A stretch of 64,000 nucleotides of DNA from Limosilactobacillus secaliphilus (lineage in GTDB: Bacteria; Bacillota; Bacilli; Lactobacillales; Lactobacillaceae), in NCBI RefSeq assembly GCF_001437055.1, contig NZ_JQBW01000006.1, positions 1 through 64,000 on the forward strand, given 5' to 3'. Positions 16,113 to 24,891 of this stretch are shown here, one piece after another. The first letter of the stretch is position 1; every line of letters begins with the position of its first letter. The position numbers and the translations under genes were made by a program. The notes below the pieces were generated by a model. The model ran no database searches. It worked only from the letters and a program-made list of their open reading frames with translations, and was not told the origin of the DNA.

Positions 16113-17453
16113 GTGGACGAATTATTTTCGAAAGCACCAGTTAAAAAAGCATACTTCACCCTTGCCCTACCGGTAGTTATGGGCATGATTACGACAATGA
16201 TCTACAATCTTGCCGATACGATTTTTATTGCTAAGACCGGTAACCCTAAACTAGTTGCGGGGGTCACAATTGGGGCACCACTTTTTACCCTGCTGCTTGC
16301 CATTGCTGACATTTTTGGCTTGGGTGGCAGTTCCGTCGCTTCCCGTCTGCTGGGTGAAAAGCACTATGATCAGGTTAAACGCGTCAACAGTTTTTGCATC
16401 TATGGCGGAATCATCATGGGAATTGCTTTAACGGTGATCCTACTGGTTTTTGAACGACCATTTCTTCACCTGCTCGGCGCCAATGCCAGTACCTACAAAC
16501 AAGCAGCCGCCTTTTACCGGATCCTCAGTTTCGGTGCGACTTTCGTGATTTTGTCCGTTATTCCGCAAAACTTAATTCGTACAGAAGGTTTGGCCAAACA
16601 AGCAATGATTGCCGCGGTTGCGGGAACTGTTTTGTCGATAATCTTGGATCCAATCTTCATTTTTGCCTTCAGATTGGGGACCGCTGGGGTTGCTTCAGCG
16701 AACGTGATCGGCTATATTTGTTCGGACCTCGTACTTGTTTATATGATCAACCATCGTGCCCGCTATGTACCTTTAAACATCCGTTTCTTGACCTTCAATC
16801 CCCGAATGATTTGGGAAGTAACTAAGATTGGTATCCCAAGTTCTATCACTAACTTCGCCTTGACCTTTGGGATGGCCTTATTGAACTCCTCATTGGCCGT
16901 TTATGGTGCTTCAATCGTTGCCGCAATGGGGATCACCCAAAAGATTTATGGTGTTTTGATTTTGGTCATCGTTGGTTTTGCCTTTGGAGCACAACCGTTG
17001 ATTGGCTACAATTATGGAGCTCATCAGTGGCAACGACTTCACGAAATCATCAGCTTTGACTTTATGGTCCAGATTGTCTATGCCGTTATTGTCGGTGGTC
17101 TATTGATCATCGCCGCTCACCCTGTCTCAGCGCTGTTTATGCATCAAGAAATAATTGTCAACGCCAGTGCTTACATGCTAAGAGCAACCGTCATTACCAC
17201 CCCAGTCGTTGGTATCATTATGGTTTATACCACTGTTTTTCAATCCATCGGTAATGCCACCGGCGCATTCATCATGTCAATTTCCCGACAAGGGATCATT
17301 TATTGGCTGGTCTTGGAAATCCTGAAAGCTTGGGTTGGTTATCACGGCATCGTTTGGTCTCAAGCTGTCGCTGATATTCTGACCTGCCTGATTGGATTTG
17401 TGATTTACCACGGCGTCCTTGACTGGAAAGATCGGCTGCCTAGCAAAAAATAA
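16113..17453 (+). CDS. MATE-family multidrug/cation efflux protein
   Basis: 446 residues and 12 membrane segments. It starts with GTG, with AAGGAGG 8 nt upstream. MATE features include the N-terminal ALPVVMGMITTMIYNLADTIFIAKTG, the central GIPSSITNFALTFGMALLNS and QPLIGYNYGAHQW at the start of the second half. Family members export drugs or metabolites by H+ or Na+ antiport. A promoter and an attenuator-like hairpin precede it, suggesting induction by a small molecule or by translation. It is monocistronic and closed by a terminator. Confidence 0.9.
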   Translation: MDELFSKAPVKKAYFTLALPVVMGMITTMIYNLADTIFIAKTGNPKLVAGVTIGAPLFTLLLAIADIFGLGGSSVASRLLGEKHYDQVKRVNSFCIYGGIIMGIALTVILLVFERPFLHLLGANASTYKQAAAFYRILSFGATFVILSVIPQNLIRTEGLAKQAMIAAVAGTVLSIILDPIFIFAFRLGTAGVASANVIGYICSDLVLVYMINHRARYVPLNIRFLTFNPRMIWEVTKIGIPSSITNFALTFGMALLNSSLAVYGASIVAAMGITQKIYGVLILVIVGFAFGAQPLIGYNYGAHQWQRLHEIISFDFMVQIVYAVIVGGLLIIAAHPVSALFMHQEIIVNASAYMLRATVITTPVVGIIMVYTTVFQSIGNATGAFIMSISRQGIIYWLVLEILKAWVGYHGIVWSQAVADILTCLIGFVIYHGVLDWKDRLPSKK

Positions 17454-17466
17454 GCGCATAAATAAC

Positions 17467-17508
17467 GCCCTCAAAGTTGGTTTAGCAACTCTGAGGGCAC
17501 TTTCGTTT
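17467..17508 (+). terminator. terminator after the MATE gene
   Basis: GCCCTCAAAGTTG and CAACTCTGAGGGC form a strong stem followed by a T-rich run. It lies between two convergent genes. Confidence 0.75.
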
Positions 17509-17815
17509 AAAACTTAACTTTGACTTGATGAGCAGAGAAAATGGCACCAATGATGATTACGCCATTTTGGCCGTCAATTCGATAAAAGATCTCATAACTG
17601 TGACCAATTAATAAACGGTAGGTTATTCGCTTAAGTTGATACTGATTAGTGATATCTTTTCCCATCCGAGGAAATCGGGTTAACAAATCGTTTTTTTGCT
17701 GAATGTGGTCGACGAAGGAAATAATCTTTTCATCTGACAATTTCAACTGATCTTGCCAATATCTGATTATTTGGTTTAAAGAATCAGCAAAACTAGCCGT
17801 ATATTTAATCTTCAT
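17507..17815 (-). CDS. RelE/ParE-family toxin
   Basis: 102 residues from MKIKYTASFADSL. The RelE/ParE fold is suggested by the N-terminal strand, the helix with IIRYWQDQL, FPRMGKD, and the C-terminal YRLLIGHSYEIFYRIDGQNGVIIIGAIFSAHQ with its beta strands. Such toxins cut ribosome-bound mRNA or poison gyrase. Its start overlaps the end of the antitoxin gene by 11 nt, the normal toxin-antitoxin arrangement. Confidence 0.8.
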   Translation of the reverse strand: MKIKYTASFADSLNQIIRYWQDQLKLSDEKIISFVDHIQQKNDLLTRFPRMGKDITNQYQLKRITYRLLIGHSYEIFYRIDGQNGVIIIGAIFSAHQVKVKF

Positions 17816-18071
17816 CTTTGCCCCACCCATATTTTGCAAATCGCTGCTTCATGTCGTCCGGGCTTAATAAATGATCACTAGCAAATGCTTCTTCGATCAT
17901 TTGGCGATCATGGTCAATATCTTCTTTGCTAACGATGGGACTGTATAGAATCGCCCCGTTCGATAATAACTTGGGTTCATATAAAGTATTCTCACTGACT
18001 TTAAACGGTGCAGGAATAGTTAAGGTCATCGAAGTGCCTTGGCGACGTGCTTTAATTGGTTTATATTTCAT
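17805..18071 (-). CDS. AbrB/MazE-type antitoxin
   Basis: 88 residues from MKYKPIKARRQGTSMTLTIP. The first 45 residues resemble the MazE/PemI swapped-hairpin DNA-binding domain (ARRQGTSMTLTIPAPF). The acidic C-terminus (KYGWGKDED) should wrap the toxin. Such proteins neutralise the toxin and repress their own operon. A GTG at 18083 is an alternative start. A TATAAT-like -10 lies in the AT-rich region just upstream. Confidence 0.75.
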   Translation of the reverse strand: MKYKPIKARRQGTSMTLTIPAPFKVSENTLYEPKLLSNGAILYSPIVSKEDIDHDRQMIEEAFASDHLLSPDDMKQRFAKYGWGKDED

Positions 18072-18153
18072 TCTTTTCACCACTTTCTATAATTATAAGA
18101 TAATTATATCTGACTATGGTTAGTTTACAAGTTCTACTTCCAGCAGAACTAAA

Positions 18154-18190
18154 AAAGCGAGTTCGTAGTTATTTACTACGAGCTCGCTTT
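18154..18190 (-). terminator. terminator after the NmrA-like gene
   Basis: AAAGCGAG..CGTAGT pairs with ACTACG..CTCGCTTT around a short loop, and the minus strand then reads TTTTTTAG. It lies 5 nt past the stop at 18196. Confidence 0.8.
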
Positions 18191-18195
18191 GCTAG

Positions 18196-18843
18196 TTAAG
18201 CATTGATTACGGTAATTCGTTCTTTATGATGCTGTGGCTGCAGGATTTCATTCACAATTAATTTTGCCATTGTTCCTGACGTGACCTTGGATTCACCACT
18301 ATCGGCGAAAAGCAAGTCATCACCACCAATAACGTAATTGGTCTCCTGTCCGGCTTCAAAAGTCATGGATGGCGAAATACCTACCCAGTCAACATTATTT
18401 ACCGTTTGAAGATATCCCAGTTCCTTGAGTTGCTGTTTAGGTGTGTTAATCCATTTTTCCGCTCCCGGAACTTTCGCAATATCCTGGACAAATGGATGAC
18501 GATCATTGCCAGTCAGCAAACTGCCGGCACCGAGAATAAAAATCAGTCTGATCTGGTTATCCGCCGCAACAGTTACCAATTTTTGAGCTAATTCTACCTG
18601 CTCTGCGGCCTTTTGCGGACCGGGATTGAAAGCGTCGACCAAAACATCAAAAGCAGCTAGTTTTTGTGGATTAATACTTAGCACATCACCAGCGATTAAT
18701 TTTGCCTCGTCGCCAAGAAGCGACCGGGCTTTCTCTTCATCGCGAATAATTCCTGTCACATCTAAATCATTTTCAGCTGCACTTTTCTTAAACACAGCAC
18801 TGCCAGCCATTCCGGAAGCCCCAATAATGCCTACTTTTATCAT
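18196..18843 (-). CDS. NmrA/SDR-like NAD(P)-binding protein
   Basis: 215 residues. The N-terminal Rossmann motif GIIGASGMAGSAVFKK binds NAD(P). LVDAFNPGPQ, LIFILGAGSLL and DWVGISPSMTFEAG are typical of the YwnB/YhfK subgroup of atypical short-chain dehydrogenases. The canonical YxxxK active site is not apparent, so it may be a redox sensor or an enzyme of unknown substrate. It is monocistronic. Confidence 0.8.
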   Translation of the reverse strand: MIKVGIIGASGMAGSAVFKKSAAENDLDVTGIIRDEEKARSLLGDEAKLIAGDVLSINPQKLAAFDVLVDAFNPGPQKAAEQVELAQKLVTVAADNQIRLIFILGAGSLLTGNDRHPFVQDIAKVPGAEKWINTPKQQLKELGYLQTVNNVDWVGISPSMTFEAGQETNYVIGGDDLLFADSGESKVTSGTMAKLIVNEILQPQHHKERITVINA

Positions 18844-18920
18844 CCCGCTACCTTCTTTCTGATTGTCATGACCTCAATTTATCATGGTTTATTCAGTATT
18901 GTAAGAATTATGTTTCTTAA

Positions 18921-18962
18921 TAAAAATTGCCTTGTGAGTTTTTCTTACTCACAAGGCAATTC
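18921..18962 (-). terminator. terminator after the nuclease gene
   Basis: ATTGCCTTGTGAGT and ACTCACAAGGCAAT form a perfect 14-bp stem followed on the minus strand by TTTTTA. It lies 12 nt past the nuclease stop. Confidence 0.85.
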
Positions 18963-18973
18963 AATGTTTTCAA

Positions 18974-19828
18974 TTATCGCTGCTTTACAGCCCCATTAGC
19001 GTAGTTGATTTTAATGTTCGCTTGGACATTAGGAACAAAAACATTGAAGCTGACCGATCCGTCTTTCGATAAGGCTTCAATGTGTGCCCCAGCCGGCACC
19101 AAACAGTCGCCATCATAGATATCAGTAACTCGATAACGAACTTGTTTGCCTTGGTCAAGTGCTTTACGAACAAGCCCTTCGTAGTAGTTCTGCCCGGTAG
19201 ACTGACTAGAACGAGCTTCGTTAGCCCAAGCAGTTTGAGTGGCAATGTTCTTTGGATTCGACTCTGACACATCAAAGCCATGAAGGCCACCAACCAAAGC
19301 GTAACCTAATAGGTGACCACGATCATATGCATGAGTTGGCCGGCCCTTTAAATGACTAGCCTGCAGGAATCCCGCTGGCTTCCAATCATTGGCGCCATTA
19401 CCTGTGGACTGGCGATTTCGATATTGACGCGTCGTCTTGTTTAACCAAGCATCACCACGCCAAGCACGACCATGATCATCGACATGATTGACTGCATATG
19501 GAGCACTATTGATATCAGCATTTAATTGGGGATGGTTATCATTAAGAATGTAGGCCCCATGATTATTCCATTCAATTTTTGAAGGCAGTTGTTGGCGAAC
19601 TGCTGGCGTCAATGTAACCTGGGCCTGCGACTGAGTAGGCGTGGGCAGACCATGATTACCCGCAGTCTGATAAGAACGGCTCCCCCATGCCCGGTGAAGA
19701 CGCGCACTAATGCTGGGCGTTTGGCCATACTTACTGCCATCAGCTGGCCGTTGGAAAGCCGTCGCGACAGCAAACAAAATGGCAGCAACGGCAAGCCAAT
19801 GCCACAATTTACGAATTTTCCGTTTCAA
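18974..19828 (-). CDS. membrane-anchored/secreted DNA/RNA non-specific endonuclease (EndA-like)
   Basis: 284 residues, starting with a TTG codon behind AAAGGA. Residues 8-25 form a signal anchor. The beta-beta-alpha-metal nuclease domain occupies about 120-250, with the catalytic DRGHLLGYAL motif and the metal-binding Asn in NPKNIATQTAWAN. The closest functional parallel is streptococcal EndA, which degrades one strand of DNA during transformation. Its presence together with ComX- and ComK-like genes further along the window is suggestive, but a nutritional or defensive role is equally possible. Confidence 0.85.
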   Translation of the reverse strand: MKRKIRKLWHWLAVAAILFAVATAFQRPADGSKYGQTPSISARLHRAWGSRSYQTAGNHGLPTPTQSQAQVTLTPAVRQQLPSKIEWNNHGAYILNDNHPQLNADINSAPYAVNHVDDHGRAWRGDAWLNKTTRQYRNRQSTGNGANDWKPAGFLQASHLKGRPTHAYDRGHLLGYALVGGLHGFDVSESNPKNIATQTAWANEARSSQSTGQNYYEGLVRKALDQGKQVRYRVTDIYDGDCLVPAGAHIEALSKDGSVSFNVFVPNVQANIKINYANGAVKQR

Positions 19829-19914
19829 TTTTGAGGTTTCCTTTCAGCTATTTACGCCTATTTTACACCTCTTAATTGAAATTGAACATCCGTTCGTTTA
19901 CTGGAATTTCATTC

Positions 19915-21588
19915 TTAATGGCTACGGCGACGTGCAAAGAGCATTGAAAATAGTCCCAACAGGAATCCAGATAAGGTGACAAGCATATCACCATGATTGC
20001 CTGTTTGCGGCAAACGGGCCTGGTGAGCTTTCTTCTTCATCGGTTGTCCCAATTTGGTCAGCTCATGATCAAGTAAGGCATCTTTATCATTTTTATGATG
20101 TGCGCCTTGATGATCAACAAATTCGCTAAGTGGCAGCTTGCTTTGCCCTTTAGGAGTCACAAATTGGGTTTGTGGACTTGTAGTAGTCGGCGCTTCAGAC
20201 ATCTCAGTTCCAGTGGTAGCTGTCGAAGTCGTGGATTGTTGACGATTGCTCAGTGGCTGATCGCTGTTGCCTTCAACGACCTCAGCATCCGCTGCCGCAT
20301 CATCGCTATCTGCCTGATCATGATGTCCTGTTTTCGCTGGCTTACGGTGGTGGTGTTTAGCCGGTTTGCGGTGCTTAGTCGGTGTCCCTTCTTCATGTGC
20401 TGAACTGCTCTGTGGCTCAGCACTCGGACTAACTAATTGGGATTGGTCATCGCTCGGCTCTTGATCATGTTTCATGGAAGTTGGTTCCTCTTCATGTGTT
20501 GGTTTAGCAGTCGGCTTGTCAGCAGGATGTGCATGACTTTCATCTGCAGGCTTGCTGGCCGCTGCTTCACTCGGCTTTTTCACTGGGTTGGTTTCTTCTG
20601 GTTGAGCGGAAGCATGGTGATCAGTCTGACTCCCCTCCTGCGGCTTAGTTGGTTGATCACTCTCATCTGGCTTGGTTGCCGGTTTAGCTTGTTTGCTTGG
20701 TTGATCCGTCTGTTCACCGGCTTTGCCAGCATCACCTTTATCATCGCTTGGCTGACTGGCCGTCGACTTACTAGGTGTTTTATCAGCCTCAGACTTTGCA
20801 GGTTGCTCTTTCCCCGGATCGGTCTTTGTTGGTGCTTTGTCAGTTGTCGAAGAAGGATGGCCAGTTTCGTGTTTTGTCGGCGATGTGCTGGTCTTTGTGT
20901 CGGTTGCCGAGGGATCAGAAGTTGGTGTGGTTTGCCCTTCTGCATCTGTTTTTTGACCTTGTTGAGTCTGGTGTTTGACAATCATCGTTTGGTTAATGAT
21001 CCAACGTCTTTTATCCCGCGTAAAAGTGACGTCTCCAGACTTAGGATTGACGGGCACCAGCCCATCAGCTAAGTGCGGGTGCACCGTAAAAGTCGCCTGG
21101 CCGGGGGTACAGTAAAAGTATTGAGTCTGTATTTTATGCCCCTCGTCATCTTTAATATGAACAGCCGCTGCATCAATCAATCCCCGTTGATCGTCTTGTG
21201 CCAGATATGGAACATGGTAGATTATCTCTGCTTCATCGGGATCCAAGTCCGGTGCCGGGGTGTGATGTACCGTTGGATGGTAGTCGCCAATACTGTCAAA
21301 TCTAATTTTCGATATCTTTTCCGAACAATTTGGGTGTAGTTGGCCGTCATTGCCTTTCTGCCATTTAACGACCACTTTCTTATCTTGATGAATTTTGCCA
21401 TCCTCAGACCGCAACTGATAAATCACCATCGTCGTTTTTTCGTGGTGCTTTTCGGGCGCCTTCTTGACAACCGCCTCACCACTGTCAACATGAGCCGCAT
21501 GAATCACTGCCGGTGCGCCGATTACCAACAATAAAGTTAATTGAGCCAGTAAAGCCCCTTGCCAAATTTGCTTACCTTGTTTTGTCAT
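19915..21588 (-). CDS. LPXTG-anchored surface protein with long Thr/Lys/Pro-rich stalk
   Basis: 557 residues. An N-terminal signal peptide (about 1-31, ending IHAAH) is followed by a globular part (about 50-210) with VIYQLRSEDGKIHQDKKVVVKW, resembling MucBP/mub B2-like repeats. A stalk of roughly 250 residues rich in Thr, Ser, Lys, Pro and His follows (KPTHEEEPTS, KHHHRKPAKTGHHD). The C-terminus has the sortase motif LPQTGNHGD, a hydrophobic helix and the RRRSH tail. Sortase A would attach it to peptidoglycan. Binding to mucus is plausible but not shown. AAAGGAG lies 8-9 nt before the ATG. Confidence 0.88.
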   Translation of the reverse strand: MTKQGKQIWQGALLAQLTLLLVIGAPAVIHAAHVDSGEAVVKKAPEKHHEKTTMVIYQLRSEDGKIHQDKKVVVKWQKGNDGQLHPNCSEKISKIRFDSIGDYHPTVHHTPAPDLDPDEAEIIYHVPYLAQDDQRGLIDAAAVHIKDDEGHKIQTQYFYCTPGQATFTVHPHLADGLVPVNPKSGDVTFTRDKRRWIINQTMIVKHQTQQGQKTDAEGQTTPTSDPSATDTKTSTSPTKHETGHPSSTTDKAPTKTDPGKEQPAKSEADKTPSKSTASQPSDDKGDAGKAGEQTDQPSKQAKPATKPDESDQPTKPQEGSQTDHHASAQPEETNPVKKPSEAAASKPADESHAHPADKPTAKPTHEEEPTSMKHDQEPSDDQSQLVSPSAEPQSSSAHEEGTPTKHRKPAKHHHRKPAKTGHHDQADSDDAAADAEVVEGNSDQPLSNRQQSTTSTATTGTEMSEAPTTTSPQTQFVTPKGQSKLPLSEFVDHQGAHHKNDKDALLDHELTKLGQPMKKKAHQARLPQTGNHGDMLVTLSGFLLGLFSMLFARRRSH

Positions 21589-21730
21589 ATCAAATATCTC
21601 CTTTTTCCTTGTCTATAATCTAAAGACGAGAAAAAAGGAAAATGACATTTTATTTTTGGCAGAATTTTTTGTTTGCCTTAAACTAAAGGCGTAAGGGGAC
21701 AAGCAGCGATTTGCAAAGGAGTTGATCAAG

Positions 21731-21997
21731 ATGAATAAAGTTTTCATGCTAGGTTATTATCAAGGAGTTGTCGAAACGGCGCCAAAGATACTGTCCGCTG
21801 AAAAGACCAACGAATTGGCGATTGCAATGACCATCCAACACTTGCGTCATGCCGGCGTTGATAGTGCCTCCATCAACCACTTTCTTGTCGACGACGCCCA
21901 CGCTGACGTTCGTGAAGTATCACGCTGCATCACGCTCAACGCTGACGAACTGGAAACTCTGCAGGCAAAGATCTTACGGATGGGCCAATTAGCTTAA
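21731..21997 (+). CDS. small hypothetical protein
   Basis: 88 residues from MNKVFMLGYYQGVVETAP; AAAGGAG lies 9 nt upstream, and the earlier TTG at 21722 is too close to it. It is soluble and mostly helical by eye, without a recognisable domain. It sits alone between the LPXTG gene and araA and is followed by a terminator. Confidence 0.65.
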   Translation: MNKVFMLGYYQGVVETAPKILSAEKTNELAIAMTIQHLRHAGVDSASINHFLVDDAHADVREVSRCITLNADELETLQAKILRMGQLA

Positions 21998-22016
21998 GTT
22001 GCCAATTAAACAAATA

Positions 22017-22066
22017 AAGCATGTTCTCACTAGGACTCCACCGCCTTAGTAAGAGCATGCTTTTTT
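22017..22066 (+). terminator. terminator after the small hypothetical gene
   Basis: AGCATGTTCT..ACTA pairs with TAGT..AGAGCATGCT and is followed by TTTTTT. It can serve both the plus-strand small gene and the minus-strand araA. Confidence 0.75.
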
Positions 22067-22086
22067 GTACATATTATTTTTGGCGC

Positions 22087-23511
22087 TTAGTCAGCGACTA
22101 TCAGTTCAATACCGAATAGTTTAGCCAAGGTCTTCATCTGATCCATGTTCAGGTTGAGTGACAATACCGTGTGGTGACCGCCGCCAGCCTGCATCCATTC
22201 AAGAGCGCCCTTCTTCAAACCAGCAGTCGGTGTCCACATCTGCTTAGCTACCGGCAGCTTTGGCATTGGTTTCTCCGGCGTCGTGGCATTAACATCATAG
22301 GCAATCAGTTTGTAACCATCGTCAAAGTAGGACAAGGTGATATCAATTCCCTCGCCGGCTGCCCCAGTAAAGACCAGCCGTGCTGGATCTGCCTTGCCAC
22401 CGATGTCCAACGGGTGAACCTCAACTCTTGGCTTATCAGAGGCCAGAGTTGGATCAACTTCTAGCATGTGCGAACCCATAATTGCTTGGTGACCCTGACG
22501 CAGGTCCAAAGTGTAATCTTCCATGAAGGCCGTCTGCTTGTTGTCCGCAATAATCTTCATCAACCGCGACAATCCGGCTGACTTGAAGTCGCCTTCTGCC
22601 CCGAAACCATAACCGTCAATCATCAACAGCTGAACGGCCAGGCCAGGTAGTTGCTCCAACCCTTGCAGATCCTGGAAGTTGGTGGTAAAGGCATCATATC
22701 CCTTATCATCCAAGAACTTCTTAATCCCTAAGTATTCACGCAGTTGGTAGCGGACTGAATGAACATATTTGTCATGATCATTATCGCCCTCAACCAGATC
22801 AAAGCGCTTGGCAAGTTGCTGGTATTCCTGATCGATTGTGTCTTCACTAACACCATTGACCACATCAACTAATTCACTGACCGGCCAATAATCAACCGTC
22901 CAGCCCAGCTTAATTTGGGCAGCAACCTTGTCACCTTCAGTAACCGCCACATCGCGCATTGTGTCGCCAAAACGAGCGATCCGAATATGGAAACTCATGT
23001 CATAGCCAACCGCAACCCGTTGCCAATTAGCAATTTCGGTTTGTACTTCTGGATCGTTCCACCAACCATAAACGATCTTATCCGGGACGTGCAGACGGGC
23101 GTTAATGTATTCGTATTCCCGGTCACCATGAGCCGACTGATTCAGGTTCATGTAATCCATATCAATCGAATCAAACGGAATATGGTCCAACATTTGAGTT
23201 GCTAAGTGTAACAGCGGTTTCTGCAACAGTTGGGTCCCACGAATCCAGTTCTTAGCCGGCGAGAAAGTGTGCATCCAAGTGATGACACCAGCAACATGAT
23301 CGTTATAGTTGACTTCCTTCATAAATTTGGTGATTCCATCCGCCGTGGTGGCCACCAGCTTGAAGACCACTTTATAAGGTAGACGACCACTTTGATTCAA
23401 GCCATCCACCAGCTTGCGAGCATCCGATTCAACCTGTTTCAATGCGTCTTCGCCATATAAGTACTGACTGCCGACCGCAAACCAAAATTCATAATCTGGC
23501 TGTTTTTGCAT
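22087..23511 (-). CDS. araA: L-arabinose isomerase
   Basis: 474 residues, the usual length. It begins [20 protein letters not shown] and contains [22 protein letters not shown], the metal-ligand Glu residues in [17 protein letters not shown] and [11 protein letters not shown] regions, EDYTLDL and GAGGGHHT-type ending ([14 protein letters not shown]). It converts L-arabinose to L-ribulose in the cytoplasm. It is followed by araR and araB upstream on the same strand but has its own promoter region with AraR-type sites and a cre-like site. A partial AraR site overlaps its ribosome binding region. Confidence 0.96.
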   Translation of the reverse strand: MQKQPDYEFWFAVGSQYLYGEDALKQVESDARKLVDGLNQSGRLPYKVVFKLVATTADGITKFMKEVNYNDHVAGVITWMHTFSPAKNWIRGTQLLQKPLLHLATQMLDHIPFDSIDMDYMNLNQSAHGDREYEYINARLHVPDKIVYGWWNDPEVQTEIANWQRVAVGYDMSFHIRIARFGDTMRDVAVTEGDKVAAQIKLGWTVDYWPVSELVDVVNGVSEDTIDQEYQQLAKRFDLVEGDNDHDKYVHSVRYQLREYLGIKKFLDDKGYDAFTTNFQDLQGLEQLPGLAVQLLMIDGYGFGAEGDFKSAGLSRLMKIIADNKQTAFMEDYTLDLRQGHQAIMGSHMLEVDPTLASDKPRVEVHPLDIGGKADPARLVFTGAAGEGIDITLSYFDDGYKLIAYDVNATTPEKPMPKLPVAKQMWTPTAGLKKGALEWMQAGGGHHTVLSLNLNMDQMKTLAKLFGIELIVAD

Positions 23512-23512
23512 G

Positions 23513-23522
23513 ATTTATCCGT
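23513..23522. promoter_or_regulatory. partial AraR site overlapping the araA ribosome binding region
   Basis: ATTTATCCGT repeats exactly the left 10 bases of the site at 26542-26557. It lies directly before the araA start codon, so a bound repressor there could pair with one at 23576-23591. Confidence 0.45.
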
Positions 23523-23546
23523 CTCCTTATTTATTCAAATCAGTTT

Positions 23547-23560
23547 TTAAATCGCTTACA
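23547..23560. promoter_or_regulatory. cre-like site upstream of araA
   Basis: On the minus strand TGTAAGCGATTTAA matches the cre consensus TGWAANCGNTNWCA at all but one position. It lies 36 nt upstream of araA and suggests glucose repression through CcpA. Confidence 0.5.
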
Positions 23561-23575
23561 TGGCTAGTATAGATA

Positions 23576-23591
23576 ATTTGTACGGATAAAT
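23576..23591. promoter_or_regulatory. AraR-type operator upstream of araA
   Basis: ATTTGTACGGATAAAT resembles the Bacillus AraR operator (ATTTGTACGTACAAAT-like). The core GTACGGATAAAT also occurs, on the opposite strand, upstream of araB at 26542-26557. Confidence 0.65.
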
Positions 23592-23629
23592 CAATATAAG
23601 TTAGCTACTTATTCGGATGATTTTACCAA

Positions 23630-23658
23630 TAAAAAAGACTATCGCTGATTGATAGTCG
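23630..23658 (-). terminator. terminator after araR
   Basis: GACTATC and GATAGTC form a stem followed on the minus strand by TTTTTTA. It lies 9 nt past the araR stop and separates araR from araA. Confidence 0.8.
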
Positions 23659-23666
23659 TTAATTAA

Positions 23667-24752
23667 TTATTTCTTTTGGCTGGCTAACGTCTGTACCGAC
23701 TTGCGTTCAATAATGTCAGCATCATAGCTGATTGAAGATACCTTTTCACCGTTAATCATCTTCAACATCAGCTCGCCAGCGTCAACTCCCATCTTATTTT
23801 TCGGGTGGACCGCTGTCGTCAAACCAGGAGTCATAAACTTGCTCAGTTGATAGTCATCGAAGCCCACCACACTGATGTCTTCAGGGATCTTCATGCCTAA
23901 CGAGCGCACCACATCCATGATCTGGATGGCGAGTGCATCGTTGTAACAAATAATGGCCGTCGGATGATCAGCCTGTTCCAAGCGGCGGGCAACCTTCTCG
24001 AAGATTTTGCCCATGTCATCCGCCGTCTGATACATGATCACATCGCTTAGATAAGAGAATTCCGGATGACGGGCGTAAGCATCCATGAATCCCCGCATCC
24101 GCTCTTCGCCTTGGGCATCATCAACTTTGAAAATCCCCAAAATACTCTGATGTCCCTTATCAAACAGCATCTGGGTCAACTTATTTTCAATGTTCCGGTC
24201 CTTCAATACCACGTAAGGCAAGTTGAGGTCCGGATAATGGGCGTTAATAAACAATGTCGGAATATTCGACTCCTCCACCGTCTTGTAGAGGTCCATATTC
24301 GGGTTCGGCAAAGCACTCCGGGTTGGTTCGATGATCAGGCCATCGACGTTGCTTTCCAGCATTTTGGTGAGGCTTTGGCGTTCATGATCATGGTCATTGT
24401 GCGTATTGCTTAAGAGGAGGGCGTAACCGGCACGTGAAACAGCCCGATCAATCCCGCTAATGATACTGGGGAAAATGTAATCGGCAAGGTGGGTTGTCAC
24501 AATCCCAATCATCTTATTGTTGATCGGCTTGATTTGTTTGGCGCGCCAATCATCGACGTACATGCCGCCACCCTGAATGCGGTAAATGTAGTGGTCGTTC
24601 TCCAATTCACCCATCGCCCGGCGAATCGTGTAGCGACTCACATCATACTCGGCCATCAAAATGGATTCGGTCGGCAGTTTGTCACCCACCTTGTACTTAC
24701 CGGTCGTAATGGCCTTGATGATACTGTCTTTGACGCTTTGATACTTTGTCAT
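23667..24752 (-). CDS. araR: arabinose repressor AraR (GntR-LacI chimera)
   Basis: 361 residues. The N-terminal GntR winged helix (about 1-70: GDKLPTESILMAEYDVSRYTIRRAMGEL) is joined to a LacI/GalR-type sugar-binding domain (about 80-361: KMIGIVTTHLADYIFPSIISGI, CYNDALAIQIMDVV, VVGFDDYQLSKF). This chimeric architecture is diagnostic of AraR, which releases DNA when it binds arabinose. It is flanked by araA and araB, both of which have matching operator-like sequences. A terminator separates it from araA. Confidence 0.93.
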   Translation of the reverse strand: MTKYQSVKDSIIKAITTGKYKVGDKLPTESILMAEYDVSRYTIRRAMGELENDHYIYRIQGGGMYVDDWRAKQIKPINNKMIGIVTTHLADYIFPSIISGIDRAVSRAGYALLLSNTHNDHDHERQSLTKMLESNVDGLIIEPTRSALPNPNMDLYKTVEESNIPTLFINAHYPDLNLPYVVLKDRNIENKLTQMLFDKGHQSILGIFKVDDAQGEERMRGFMDAYARHPEFSYLSDVIMYQTADDMGKIFEKVARRLEQADHPTAIICYNDALAIQIMDVVRSLGMKIPEDISVVGFDDYQLSKFMTPGLTTAVHPKNKMGVDAGELMLKMINGEKVSSISYDADIIERKSVQTLASQKK

Positions 24753-24891
24753 AGAGCCCTCCTTTTAAAAGTCACTATACCACGAATGACGCAGTTTGAT
24801 TGACCGCAAATCACCGGCCCACCATCTGCAAGCTGCCTAGCAAAATAGTGAGGGTTGCAGCCTCATTTGACCGATTAATCGCGGTTGATAA

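Noticed and set aside
20437..21072. Long plus-strand open frame opposite the LPXTG gene
   Set aside because: It is the antisense of a low-complexity Thr/Lys-rich stalk; the composition (Leu, Cys, Trp, Arg) is that of a shadow frame and it has no ribosome binding site.
24846..24870. Possible araB terminator (GAGG/CCTC hairpin)
   Set aside because: The stem is only 5 bp and the T tract is weak; no confident terminator call.
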